64,000 nt of DNA from Acidobacteriota bacterium (GTDB taxonomy: Bacteria > Acidobacteriota > Terriglobia > Acidiferrales > UBA7541). The DNA lies in NCBI GenBank assembly GCA_003224085.1, contig QHYK01000041.1, positions 1 to 64,000 of the forward strand, given 5' to 3'. Of the stretch, positions 43,875-51,872 are shown one piece after another; position 1 is the stretch's first letter; each line of letters begins with the position of its first letter. Both the position numbers and the translations under genes were made by a program. Below the pieces are notes generated by a model that saw only the letters and a list, made by a program, of their open reading frames with translations, did no database searches and had not been told where the DNA came from.

Positions 43875-44267
43875 TTACGAGCACTTATTCGAATTGACAC
43901 AAGGAGTGCTAGGCGACGGTCCGGGCGTGCAGCAGAGGCCCTTGCAGCACACTTTGCCCGGCGGACAGCACTTCGAATGACCCCCAGTCCCGCAGCAGCT
44001 CTCGTTGTTATTGCAGCATATCTTCTTGTTGCAGCAACTCTGGCTGCTATTGCAGCATTGACTGCCGCACGCGGTCTGATTCTGAGGGCAGGTGACAGCA
44101 GCTCCCGCGGGTCCGGGGTCGGGGCCACCGGAGCCCCAGGACGCCCTGCCGAAGCCCAGGGATGCGGACACGGCGCCAACAAACGCTCCACAAACTAGCC
44201 TGAGCGTTTTCCGTCTGGAAACCGGACTGGCAACGATCCGTGATACATCGTCAAGAAATGCGCTCAT
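43875..44267 (-). CDS. Small Tat-exported cysteine-rich protein
   Basis: A 130-residue protein with a twin-arginine signal (SRRKTLRLV at residues 17-25, then LVCGAFVGAVSASLGFG). A short Gly/Pro linker leads to a mature part of about 70 residues with 18 cysteines, most as CC pairs spaced 5-8 residues apart (CCNSSQSCCNKKICC, CCPPGKVCCKGLCC). The pattern resembles granulin or Dickkopf-like knots and the Tat-exported Cys-rich proteins of soil bacteria. ATG 44267 is supported by GAGGAGG six bases upstream. It overlaps the twin-redoxin gene by 17 bases, so the two are coupled. Up to nine disulfides are possible, and Tat export would deliver a folded, oxidised knot. The function is unknown. Confidence 0.78.
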   Translation of the reverse strand: MSAFLDDVSRIVASPVSRRKTLRLVCGAFVGAVSASLGFGRASWGSGGPDPGPAGAAVTCPQNQTACGSQCCNSSQSCCNKKICCNNNESCCGTGGHSKCCPPGKVCCKGLCCTPGPSPSTPCVNSNKCS

Positions 44268-45369
44268 ATGATTCCTCCTCTGATGCGCCCACGCCGTTCC
44301 CGGCAAGGGCCAAAATAGCGTTTTTTCCGACTGCCACGTCCCTAGCAATCACGCCGTCCTCTCTAATCAGAAAAGCTACGGGCGTGGCGAAAATTCCGTA
44401 TTCTTTCGAAAGCTTCCACTTTTCCTGAACCACGATGGGAAACTGAAACCCGTGCTGCTGCGCCTTACGGCGGTTCTCCTCTGAATTGCCCCGTCCGACA
44501 AGAATCAGGGCCAAGCCGTTGTTGGAATGCTTTTCGTGCAAGCGGACCAGATGCGGGGCGAGTTCGTCACAAGGTCCGCACTGAGGATCGCTGAAGACCA
44601 GGAGCACGCGCCGACCTCGGTATTCCTCTAACGAAATCATGCCTCCCTGGAGATCCGGAAGACGAAACGCAGGCGCGGGAGTCCCGACCTTCAGCCCGTT
44701 CCGTTCGATCCGGCTTTCGGAGAGCGGCCGCACGCCGGGAAGTTTGCTGCGCTGAAGTTGACGTTTGCCGGCCTGAAAAGCGCCGATCTCGCCGGTAGCT
44801 GCGTGACGGGCCAGTGCGATGACCTGATCCGCGCCACTGGCGTATGGCGCGGCCACGCGTCCCTGCTCATCTAACAAATAAGCTACCGGTGTGCCTTGGT
44901 TGCTAAAAGGCGAGGGGCTTTTCTCATTGTTGATGAGGAGCATAGGGCACTTCAGACCATGCTCCGCTGCCTGTCGTTGATTGGATTCGGAGTCGCCGTA
45001 GGTCAAGAGAACCAACTGGACGTTCCGCTTCTCGAGGCCGCTGTCGAGGTCTGCTAAGTCTCGAGCAATGAACTGGCAGTACCCGCACTCGAAATTCCAA
45101 TGGACAAGCAAAACGCGCTTGCCGCAGAAATCCTCAAGCGCGATCGTTCTTCCCTTCAGGTCGGGAAGCCTAAACGCGGGGAAATGGGCATTAAGCGGAA
45201 GTTCATCGGACTCAGTTTCGCCGCTCGGGTGCTCCAGCCCGCTTCCCGCGACTTTCGTGCTGCCCTCGATTTGGTCCAAACGAAGCAGAATTCGCCCTTG
45301 CTGTTTTACTAGAGCGTAGAAACACATCCAGACGCTGAGCAAAATTAACAGAAGGAGGACAACAGTCAC
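44251..45369 (-). CDS. Membrane-anchored protein with two thioredoxin-like (TlpA/AhpC) domains
   Basis: A 372-residue protein. One N-terminal membrane helix (VVLLLLILLSVWMCFYALV) is followed by two redoxin domains. The first, about 60-205, has PAFRLPDLKGRTIALEDFCG and the active site FECGYCQF. The second, about 225-365, has PAFRLPDLQGGMISLEEYRG and DPQCGPCDE. Each has its cis-Pro region (TPVAYLLDE and TPVAFLIRE). The repeat of near-identical PAFRLPDLxG openings shows an internal duplication. Facing the periplasm, it could oxidise or isomerise disulfides. The coupled gene makes a protein with 18 cysteines, an obvious candidate client. GTG 45369 has GAGG at good distance. It resembles MauD logic, a redoxin beside a Cys-rich exported partner, but this is an inference. 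Confidence 0.83.
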   Translation of the reverse strand: MTVVLLLLILLSVWMCFYALVKQQGRILLRLDQIEGSTKVAGSGLEHPSGETESDELPLNAHFPAFRLPDLKGRTIALEDFCGKRVLLVHWNFECGYCQFIARDLADLDSGLEKRNVQLVLLTYGDSESNQRQAAEHGLKCPMLLINNEKSPSPFSNQGTPVAYLLDEQGRVAAPYASGADQVIALARHAATGEIGAFQAGKRQLQRSKLPGVRPLSESRIERNGLKVGTPAPAFRLPDLQGGMISLEEYRGRRVLLVFSDPQCGPCDELAPHLVRLHEKHSNNGLALILVGRGNSEENRRKAQQHGFQFPIVVQEKWKLSKEYGIFATPVAFLIREDGVIARDVAVGKNAILALAGNGVGASEEESYERIS

Positions 45370-45486
45370 GGAATTTCCTCTTAACTTTGGGCTTTCACTG
45401 TCGAAGCAATTTGTTGGCTGATTCCAACCGGAAGGTCAGCAAGGCTTTCTGCTGGCGTCGCTTTAGACTCTGGCCGACTGTCGTCA

Positions 45487-46095
45487 TCAATTTCTTAAGC
45501 TAGGCGGGCCTTGGTAATTCGTGAATTTCGTGCTAAAGCGAGCCATCTTTGAGGCCGCGTAGTTCATTCGCTCAATTACAAAGGCATCAATTTCGACAGA
45601 AGCTGCCTTCCCAAGGATCTCGACGGAGAGGACCAGCCGATAAAGATTTTTCTTCCGCACCAGAATACCCTCGATTCCCTGCAAAGGACCGTATTTGACT
45701 CTTACCCATTCGCCGCATTTCAAGAGCGGATGTGGCTCGACGCAGGCACCACTTTCAACAGCCCGTCGAACGCCTTCGATCTCAGAGTGCGGAATCGCGG
45801 CTGGCTGGCCTGCGGTTGAGACGAGGGCACGTATGCCTGGTGTCGTCAGGATGTCCAGGCGACGCTCAAGGCCTCCTTTGAGGAAGACATAGCAAGGAAA
45901 CAGTGGCAAAGAAAGAAGCTTTGTGCGGTCCTTCCAACGGTGCGCAGCGGAATAGAGCGGGAGAAGGGTCTCAAATCCCTTGCTCGTGAGAATCCCTGCC
46001 ACGGTCTTTTCGTGTTGGTGCCGAGTATAAATCGCGTACCAACCGACGGCGTGGTCGGAAGGACGAACTTCTGACGCCGCTGCCATGGAAAGCAT
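45487..46095 (-). CDS. NusG/UpxY-type specialised transcription antiterminator
   Basis: A 202-residue NusG paralogue. The NGN domain (about residues 17-115) shows GWYAIYTRHQHEKTVAGILT, FETLLPLYSAAHRWKDRTKL and PLFPCYVFLKGGLERRLDIL. A KOW-like domain follows (about 135-180; GEWVRVKYGPLQGIEGILVR). The RW/W and PLFPxYVF patterns are those of UpxY/LoaP/RfaH-type paralogues, which load onto RNA polymerase near the start of long surface-polysaccharide operons and suppress premature termination. As the first gene of a minus-strand EPS locus of about 42 kb, its role is very likely cis antitermination. No ops/JUMPstart-like element could be recognised in the 250-base leader. Confidence 0.87.
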   Translation of the reverse strand: MLSMAAASEVRPSDHAVGWYAIYTRHQHEKTVAGILTSKGFETLLPLYSAAHRWKDRTKLLSLPLFPCYVFLKGGLERRLDILTTPGIRALVSTAGQPAAIPHSEIEGVRRAVESGACVEPHPLLKCGEWVRVKYGPLQGIEGILVRKKNLYRLVLSVEILGKAASVEIDAFVIERMNYAASKMARFSTKFTNYQGPPSLRN

Positions 46096-46343
46096 AGAGC
46101 TTCGCCCTGTGACTTACAGGACCTTGTTCCTTCCTCTAAGCCGTAAAGGAAATTTGACTCTTCTCACAGTGGCGCTGCGATCCGGGCCTTGAAATGCGCC
46201 TCGGTCGCCACCAAATTGTCCACTGTGCCTCAAGTTAAGGTCTGTTGAGGCGCTGCACACGCCAGAGACAAACTAACTGGGGCCGCTTCTAAGCCTGCCG
46301 ACTGGCCTTCGCTTGCTGCTCACTGGCAATTTCTCTGACTGAT

Positions 46344-46691
46344 TCACAGATCATTGCCGCCTTCACCTAAATTCAATCCTTCGAGAACAACCGCGAAACC
46401 TTCGTTCCCGACATCACTACTTGCATGCTCGACGCGAATCACGGTGGCTTCTGTTTTCAGCCGCAGGCTGCGCGTCCCGCCATGGAGGGGAAAAAGTAAA
46501 ACGTCGAGCTGGATTGTGGCTCCCACCGGTGGACACGTCAGACTGAATAGAAATGCTCCCCCCACACTGAGATCCCGAGTTACTCCTTCTCCATGCAACC
46601 AACCGCCCTCGGCGCTTCGCCATGTGAACACCGCCTCCGCTGCGAGTCGATGACGAACTCGGCTTCTCAGTTCAGTTTGCACCGCAAACAT
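46344..46691 (-). CDS. PilZ domain protein, probable cyclic-di-GMP sensor
   Basis: A 115-residue single-domain protein. The two c-di-GMP-binding elements are present: the arginine motif in ELRSRVRHRLAAEA (R-x-x-x-R) and DLSVGGAFLF ((D/N)xSxxG). Beta-barrel strands follow (LDVLLFPLHGGTRSLRLKTE, ATVIRVEHASSDVGNEGFAV). Such stand-alone PilZ proteins pass the c-di-GMP signal to EPS synthesis or to transcription. It is transcribed in the same direction as the EPS locus, 250 bases upstream of the antiterminator gene. It could be the first gene of the transcript or a separate unit. Confidence 0.88.
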   Translation of the reverse strand: MFAVQTELRSRVRHRLAAEAVFTWRSAEGGWLHGEGVTRDLSVGGAFLFSLTCPPVGATIQLDVLLFPLHGGTRSLRLKTEATVIRVEHASSDVGNEGFAVVLEGLNLGEGGNDL

Positions 46692-47251
46692 TCCGTGTTC
46701 CTGATTGCCTCGATGATGGCCTGCCCTCGTTTTTCTGAATTCGCTTTTGGAGACTACTGGAGCGGACCGGGCGGAACAAGTGGCAGAAAGTCCCCGGTAT
46801 TCTTGAGGGATCGCATCGCGACGATTGTGCGCAGTATCTTTGGCTCAGCCTGGTTAGAGTCTTTTGTCCGTATCCACATCAGTGGGGATCGAGCGTGACT
46901 TAGGGTGGATGCCAACCCTTGGCTATGTGCCATCTGCTTCAGGGTTAGGAGGTTGCTTCTGTCCAGCTGACGGCTAAGGCGAGCGAAAAAGACCTGTCGA
47001 GCGACATTGCGGCTAGATCGTCTGGAGTCGGGATCGTGGCCATGTCATGCCTTGAGGGAAACTGGCAAGTGTGCATGGACAAGTGGCTCAAGGACTTCGA
47101 ATGGCACTTTCACCGGTCACCAAGTATGCAAGTGCAAGTTTTGTTTTTTTTCCTTTGTCACCTTTGTCAGATTTCTCTTGCTTTTTGATAAGAGGTGCTG
47201 ATATAAGCACTTGCCTGGCCCACAAACACTGGAGAATCTGAGAGCTGAGTT
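46692..47251. promoter_or_regulatory. Divergent intergenic region with a tandem 9-base repeat and candidate promoter for the LuxR gene
   Basis: This 560-base gap separates the PilZ gene (minus) from the LuxR-type gene (plus); no gene is supported in it. CCTTTGTCA occurs twice in direct tandem at 47152-47169. The second copy contains TTGTCA (47164-47169), a -35-like box followed 16 bases later by TGATAA (47186-47191); TATAAG at 47212-47217 is another -10 candidate. Tandem repeats overlapping a -35 box are a common activator or repressor site. A GCAAGTGCAAG run with a long T tract precedes it. Confidence 0.35.
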
Positions 47252-48010
47252 GTGGAAACTTGTATGGATACTGTCCGCCAGCAAGGATCCTACCGAGTGC
47301 GTGTTTGCATCGCCGACGCCACCCGTATGAGCGCCCAACTGATTGCGGTGGCGTTGAAGCGGTACCACAAGAAGTTGGACATCTGCGCATTTGCAGGGAA
47401 CTCTTCCGAAGTATTTTCCGAACTAAGAACGTCTAGACCTGACATTGCCGTGATCAGCGCCCAACTGGAAGATGGCCGACTCGCTGGTTTCAAGGTCGTG
47501 GATCAGCTGCTCGCCTCGAACTCGAAAATCCGTTCAGTAATGTTGCTGGATTCCGATGAACGGGACCTCGTCGTCGATGCGTTTCGTGCCGGGGCGAGAG
47601 GTGTCTTCTGCCGGGGTAGCTCCTTCAATGCCCTCCCGAAATGTATCCGCCGCGTTTATGAAGGCCAAATTTGGATTAGTAATGCCGAACTAGAGTTTCT
47701 CCTTGGGGCAATCGTCAATCTGAGACGATTTCATATCCACAAAGGAAACGGAAACGTTTCCTTCACACCGCGCGAACGGGACGTCATCCGCCTCGTAGCG
47801 GAGGGGATGAGGAACCAAGAGATTGGCGTGGCGCTCAGCCTCCGCGAGCATACGGTTAGAAACTACATTTTTCGGGTTTTTGAGAAGTTGGGCCTATCGA
47901 GCCGGGTCGAGCTGGTTCTGTACGCGCTCAAGGCAGAACAATCTTTCGGCGACCAATCGTCTCGCGATGCAGCCGAGAGAACGGCTCCGGACATAGCTGT
48001 GGCTAGATGA
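47252..48010 (+). CDS. LuxR-type (NarL/FixJ-like) regulator with a degenerate receiver domain
   Basis: A 252-residue regulator. Residues about 14-130 fold like a receiver (RVRVCIADATRMSAQLIAVA, MLLDSDERDLVVDAFRAGAR). The C-terminal LuxR domain, about 170-235, has FTPRERDVIRLVAEGMRNQE, IGVALSLREHTVRNYIFRVF and EKLGLSSRVELVLYAL. In the receiver, the phosphoacceptor Asp after beta-3 is replaced: DIAVIS stands where DVVLLD is expected. The conserved Lys near the end is Arg (GVFCRG), and only one Asp of the acidic pair remains (ADA). Phosphorylation by a histidine kinase is therefore unlikely, and none is nearby. The GTG at 47252 or ATG 47264 may be the start. Its stop overlaps the start of the ATPase-amidase gene (ATGA). 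Confidence 0.86.
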   Translation: METCMDTVRQQGSYRVRVCIADATRMSAQLIAVALKRYHKKLDICAFAGNSSEVFSELRTSRPDIAVISAQLEDGRLAGFKVVDQLLASNSKIRSVMLLDSDERDLVVDAFRAGARGVFCRGSSFNALPKCIRRVYEGQIWISNAELEFLLGAIVNLRRFHIHKGNGNVSFTPRERDVIRLVAEGMRNQEIGVALSLREHTVRNYIFRVFEKLGLSSRVELVLYALKAEQSFGDQSSRDAAERTAPDIAVAR

Positions 48011-50202
48011 ACCTAGGGCGCATGCGAATCCAAGGCGACACATCTATGTTCCTGGAATTCTACGGGTTGAAAGAGCAGCCGTTCGGCGTCACGCCAGACC
48101 CGCGCTTCCTCTGCCCTAGCAAAACCCACTGCAGAGCGTACAACTCCTTGTCGCGTGGCCTCGAAGCCGGATGCGGCTTATTAGCTCTTGTTGCGAAGCC
48201 AGGCATGGGCAAGACCACGTTGGTGTTCCAGCTTTTAAAGCGGCTAAGTCAGACGTCTCGTCCGATCTTTCTATTCCACACGCAGTGTAATTCACATTGG
48301 TTCTTGCGCCACATACTTCGCTGCTTGGGAACGGACACGACAGGGCTAGATGCCGTTGGCATGCTCGGGAGACTGAACCAGCTTATCGTGCGTGAGCGGC
48401 TGGCTGGCCGGCAGCTTGTCCTGATCATTGATGAATGTCAGAACCTTGACAGCTCCGTGCTCGAAACGGTCCGGCTTCTATCCGACTTCGAAACACCGGA
48501 GACGAAGCTCATACAAATCGTTCTTGTAGGCCAGACCCAGTTGGCGGCGAACTTGTCAAGCCCATGCCTGGCGTCGCTTAGACAGCGCATATCAATCCTG
48601 TGCCGGTTGGAACCGCTTACGCGGGAAGAAATCGTTCGGTACATCGAACACCGGCTTCGGATAGCGGGTTATCGGGGAGCACCGCTGTTTACCGACGGAG
48701 CTCTGGAATGGATTTTGGTGCGCAGTGAAGGTATTCCTCGGAACATTAACAACCTGTGCCTCAATGCCCTGCTTGCTGGATACCAAGCAGGGCGCAAACA
48801 AATCGATTTCGATATTGTGGACAAAGTTCTGGACGACCTGGATGAGAACCCGCCGAAGCGGAAGATCGACCCGCAGCGGACACCAATCATTCTTGATTCA
48901 GGCATGTTCAGGGCCAATCGGGATAGCACGCAAGTCAGCTCCCAAGACATAGACGAGATTGTGATTGAGTTTGCCGAATCTCCGCCAGATCCGGTGCCGC
49001 AACTCGGTCACACGCAAGCACCACAGAAGGCGCAATCTGACCCTTACACCGCGAAGGGTAACATTTCGGGGCAAAAACAACTCGCTTCCAATGTAGCGGG
49101 TCATAACGCCGCTCACTCTGACACGAGCTCCCTTTCCCAGAAAACGTCCCAGTCAGTTCCTTTGCAAACTCCTGCACCGCAGCGCGCGGCCGTGATTTCT
49201 CATCCGGAGGTATCCAGTGCCCGCTGGCGCAGCAAGACCGTTGGCGCTTTGACTCTCGGTGCAGCGCTTACGGGTCTTTTACTCTTTTCTTTCAGAGGTG
49301 GGTTGCGCCGAGAATTTCAAGTCTCGCGTGGAGCAGTAGGGGCACCTGTTGGAGCGCCTCTACCGAGCCCACCGGTTTCGAGCGCCCTAGCCGCCGGCTC
49401 AACACCCGTTACCAGCCCTCTTGCGACGGATGTGTCACCTACACGGCCCTCCCTGACGCGCGCACCCGAAGGAAAGATCGTACGCATCGTGATTGATCCG
49501 GGTCACGGCGGCCGGGACACAGGCACTACTGGACCCGCGGGCTTAAAGGAGAAGGATCTTTGCATGGACATCGCGTTGCGGCTCGGGCGGATTATAAAGC
49601 AGCGGCTCCCCGGCGTAGAAGTCATATTCACACGAACGAATGATACGTTTATCCCTCTCGAAGAGCGCACCTATATCGCCAACGATATAAAGGCTGACCT
49701 CTTCTTGTCGATTCATGCGAACTCAAGCCCCTATCCCGCAGCCCGAGGCATCGAGACTTATTACTTGGACTTGGCAGAAAGCACGGAGGTGATGGAACTC
49801 GCCGCCCGCGAGAACGCAACCGCTCAAGGACCGGACAGGCTCGAGCGGATGAAGAAGACCGGGCTCGGAGAAAAAATCGAGGAATCAAGAATGCTTGCCG
49901 AAGACCTTCAAGAGTCTCTCAACCGGTTCGTCCAGCGCTCCGTGAGTGGGCTCGAGAGCCGTCGCGTGCGCCGCGCGCCCTTTGTGGTGTTAGCCGGAGC
50001 GAATATGCCTTCCGTGCTCACCGAAATCGCTTTTCCAAGCAATCCATCGGACGAGCAGCTCTTGAGGAAAGGCGAGTACTGTGAGCGTCTGGCCGAGGGC
50101 CTCTTTCAAGGTCTAGCAAACTATCTCCAGAGCCCCAACGGCGTCAAGCATAACCCACCGACGACAACGAAACCGGTTGTCGTACCTTCGGCTGCGTCGT
50201 GA
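48007..50202 (+). CDS. Fusion protein: ExeA-like AAA ATPase, membrane segment, N-acetylmuramoyl-L-alanine amidase (Amidase_3)
   Basis: A 731-residue chain with two enzyme domains. Residues about 14-285 are an ExeA/GspA-type ATPase: FLEFYGLKEQPFGVTPDPRF, Walker A VAKPGMGKTTLVF, Walker B VLIIDECQNLDS, and GIPRNINNLCLNALLAG. A Ser/Gln/Pro-rich linker leads to one membrane helix near 408-428 (GALTLGAALTGLLLFSF). Residues about 490-725 are an Amidase_3 zinc amidase with all ligands: VIDPGHGGRDTG (His), LKEKDLCMD (Glu), LSIHANSSP (His) and the catalytic Glu in VLTEIAFPSNPSDE. The ATPase would face the cytoplasm and the amidase the periplasm. ExeA couples ATP use to peptidoglycan opening for secretins. 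The first ATG overlaps the LuxR stop; ATG 48046 is the family-like start. Confidence 0.88.
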   Translation: MNLGRMRIQGDTSMFLEFYGLKEQPFGVTPDPRFLCPSKTHCRAYNSLSRGLEAGCGLLALVAKPGMGKTTLVFQLLKRLSQTSRPIFLFHTQCNSHWFLRHILRCLGTDTTGLDAVGMLGRLNQLIVRERLAGRQLVLIIDECQNLDSSVLETVRLLSDFETPETKLIQIVLVGQTQLAANLSSPCLASLRQRISILCRLEPLTREEIVRYIEHRLRIAGYRGAPLFTDGALEWILVRSEGIPRNINNLCLNALLAGYQAGRKQIDFDIVDKVLDDLDENPPKRKIDPQRTPIILDSGMFRANRDSTQVSSQDIDEIVIEFAESPPDPVPQLGHTQAPQKAQSDPYTAKGNISGQKQLASNVAGHNAAHSDTSSLSQKTSQSVPLQTPAPQRAAVISHPEVSSARWRSKTVGALTLGAALTGLLLFSFRGGLRREFQVSRGAVGAPVGAPLPSPPVSSALAAGSTPVTSPLATDVSPTRPSLTRAPEGKIVRIVIDPGHGGRDTGTTGPAGLKEKDLCMDIALRLGRIIKQRLPGVEVIFTRTNDTFIPLEERTYIANDIKADLFLSIHANSSPYPAARGIETYYLDLAESTEVMELAARENATAQGPDRLERMKKTGLGEKIEESRMLAEDLQESLNRFVQRSVSGLESRRVRRAPFVVLAGANMPSVLTEIAFPSNPSDEQLLRKGEYCERLAEGLFQGLANYLQSPNGVKHNPPTTTKPVVVPSAAS

Positions 50203-50217
50203 AGGGCCTCCTTCACG
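50198..50217 (+). terminator. Hairpin overlapping the amidase stop codon, candidate terminator
   Basis: CGTGAAGG-GCCT-CCTTCACG is a perfect 8-base-pair stem with a 4-base loop whose first arm includes the TGA stop (50200-50202). No T tract follows, so it may act in mRNA stabilisation or factor-aided termination rather than as a strong intrinsic terminator. Confidence 0.4.
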
Positions 50218-50390
50218 TCGTTGAAGATGTTGAGTTTCCATAGCGCTCAGCAAAATTGACCCACCAAGTGCACCGCTCTGGCTTGCTATCGGTTTCCGAG
50301 AATCATCCCGGGGCAGCACCGAGACTGCCGCTAGGCAAGCGGATCACTCAATCGTGCCCCGCGAACGATTGGGAAGAAACACAATTTTTG

Positions 50391-50430
50391 GACGCGGGAT
50401 TCGGACCCACGACCGTCTCTGAATCCCAGC
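50391..50430 (-). other. tRNA-like T-arm fragment (possible attachment-site scar)
   Basis: On the minus strand GTGGG-TCCGAAT-CCCGC has the 5-7-5 form of a tRNA T-arm, with loop TCCGAAT differing from the canonical TTCGAAT by one base. It is preceded by about 20 bases that only vaguely resemble an anticodon and variable region. No D-arm or acceptor stem was found, so it is not a tRNA gene. Such fragments are left by integrating elements. The gap 50203-50576 otherwise holds nothing I can support. Confidence 0.25.
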
Positions 50431-50576
50431 AAACTCTCTTCCCGGACCAGCAGGCACGCGCGGCCATCATCGAAGCCACCAAATCCGCAGATCCGTAATT
50501 CACATATTTATTTCCGTTTCGTAATCCTCGACGGCCCCGTCAGCTCGCCGTTGAATCCATGATTTTCTGGAACGCA

Positions 50577-51053
50577 TCAAGCGGCGGTCGCTGCTTTGGA
50601 GTTGGGTTCATCATAAACAACGCCAATGGCCTCATCGAGAACGTCATCGGCAAGATTGTTGATGGTTTCCCAAACCGCTTCGTAAATGGCGGCTGCGCAA
50701 ATTCCTTTTGCAGCCTCTTCATTGAGAAGCCTGAACAAACGATCTCTGAGAATCTTGTTTCGCCCCGCTATCTTCAACGACAAGTCGGCAACTCGCTGGA
50801 AGGGGTGTCGGTCCGAACCCCAGGGCCATTTAATGCTTTGGTCCAGCATTGCTTCGTCTTCGGTCACTTCGAAGAAGGCGCCGTTTTCTGCTTCCCTTCC
50901 TCGGCCTCTTCTTCGCACTTGGACCAGGTCCTCCATCTCGCCGCGTGCTTCTTGTGCGTAGCGTTCAATCTGTTCCGGGGTCAAATTGTCTTGCTGTCTC
51001 TTTTGTGTTACCGATCGCCGCTCCTGATAATACTCGAACCATGTTTGCCTCAT
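50577..51053 (-). CDS. Small soluble hypothetical protein
   Basis: A 158-residue, strongly charged, mostly helical protein of unknown family. It starts MRQTWFEYYQERRSVTQKRQ, continues LTPEQIERYAQEARGEMEDL, and ends with an acidic helix (IYEAVWETINNLADDVLDEA). The start is supported by GGGGAGGGG just upstream on the minus strand. No signal peptide or membrane helix is seen. The plus-strand frame over the same bases (50559-51197) is Phe/Cys-rich and looks like a shadow. The surrounding region is poor in genes and rich in remnants, so this may be an accessory gene. Confidence 0.5.
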   Translation of the reverse strand: MRQTWFEYYQERRSVTQKRQQDNLTPEQIERYAQEARGEMEDLVQVRRRGRGREAENGAFFEVTEDEAMLDQSIKWPWGSDRHPFQRVADLSLKIAGRNKILRDRLFRLLNEEAAKGICAAAIYEAVWETINNLADDVLDEAIGVVYDEPNSKAATAA

Positions 51054-51872
51054 TTTCCCCTCCCCAAAAATTTATGCAGCACTTTCGCGGAATGGCCAAC
51101 AAGACATCGCGGCAGGGATGACTGGGTTTGGTATTGCCGCTTCTACATCCGACCTACTTACGTACTAGGTGTGTGCAACGAACTGCCCGCTCTCTGATTT
51201 CGGCGCAGCAACCTCCTTGAACGTCTCCGAACCTCGCATTGTGCAACGAACAGCCTGAACCGCTGTTTCACCACGCAACAGCTGTCCGTGCCTGCGGAGG
51301 AAGAATCGTTCTTCGGTTGTTTGAATTTAGGTTCCTCGGCAGCTTGTGGCTGTTCCCCCGGAACCAATTTTCGCCGACAAGATACTGCACAAACGACCGT
51401 TTGCGCCTGACCGAATAGTCCCGAATTCGTACAGCTGGCCAAAAAAGTTTTTTCCTGTACAGGGGGACAGGACGGTCTTTCAAGCGAAAGGAGTTGGATT
51501 TCTCCTGAGCAGTCCATAGCCGGATCCGCCAGCTAAGAGTGCCCAAGCGTTCGTGGGTTTGGGGGACTCGGCACGGTCTACGGCCCTAGTTTCAGCGACA
51601 CGCATCTCGGCTCCAAAAGGCTTATGGAATTGGCCTTTGAAGAGCTGCGCAGGGCTAAGAGTGGTTCGCCTGCTTCTGACTCTAACAACGAACAGAATCA
51701 GTCCGCAAAACAGGCGCACCAAAATAGCTCGAATAACGGACAGCCAAAGCTGCACGAGCGAAGGCTGTAATAGCTCTCCAATCCTGGTACGCGGTCGTGC
51801 GCAGGGCGAATTGGAAAACGCCTGCGGAAATGAAACAGGTGTACGGCAACGCTGATCTGGTTGGACGAAGAA
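51054..51872. other. Gene-poor stretch
   Basis: No convincing gene was found in these 820 bases. The short open frames are Ser/Arg/Cys-rich in all frames and lack ribosome sites. A 12-base direct repeat, TGTGCAACGAAC, occurs at about 51172 and 51240. The stretch may be decayed mobile DNA. Confidence 0.4.

Noticed and set aside
46096-46343. ops/JUMPstart-type recruitment element upstream of the antiterminator gene
   Set aside because: No stretch resembling GGCGGTAGCGT was found on the minus strand; the signal, if any, must differ.
46880-47250. Cyclic-di-GMP riboswitch ahead of the LuxR gene
   Set aside because: Looked for because of the PilZ neighbour; no GEMM-like core or paired stems could be recognised.
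48007-50202. PEP-CTERM/exosortase system
   Set aside because: The ATPase start resembles PEP-CTERM-locus ATPases, but no exosortase, PEP-CTERM protein or PrsK/PrsR-like partner is visible in the window.
50559-51197. Plus-strand frame of 212 codons over the small hypothetical gene
   Set aside because: Phe/Cys-rich with no ribosome site, whereas the minus-strand frame has a strong one and a normal soluble composition.
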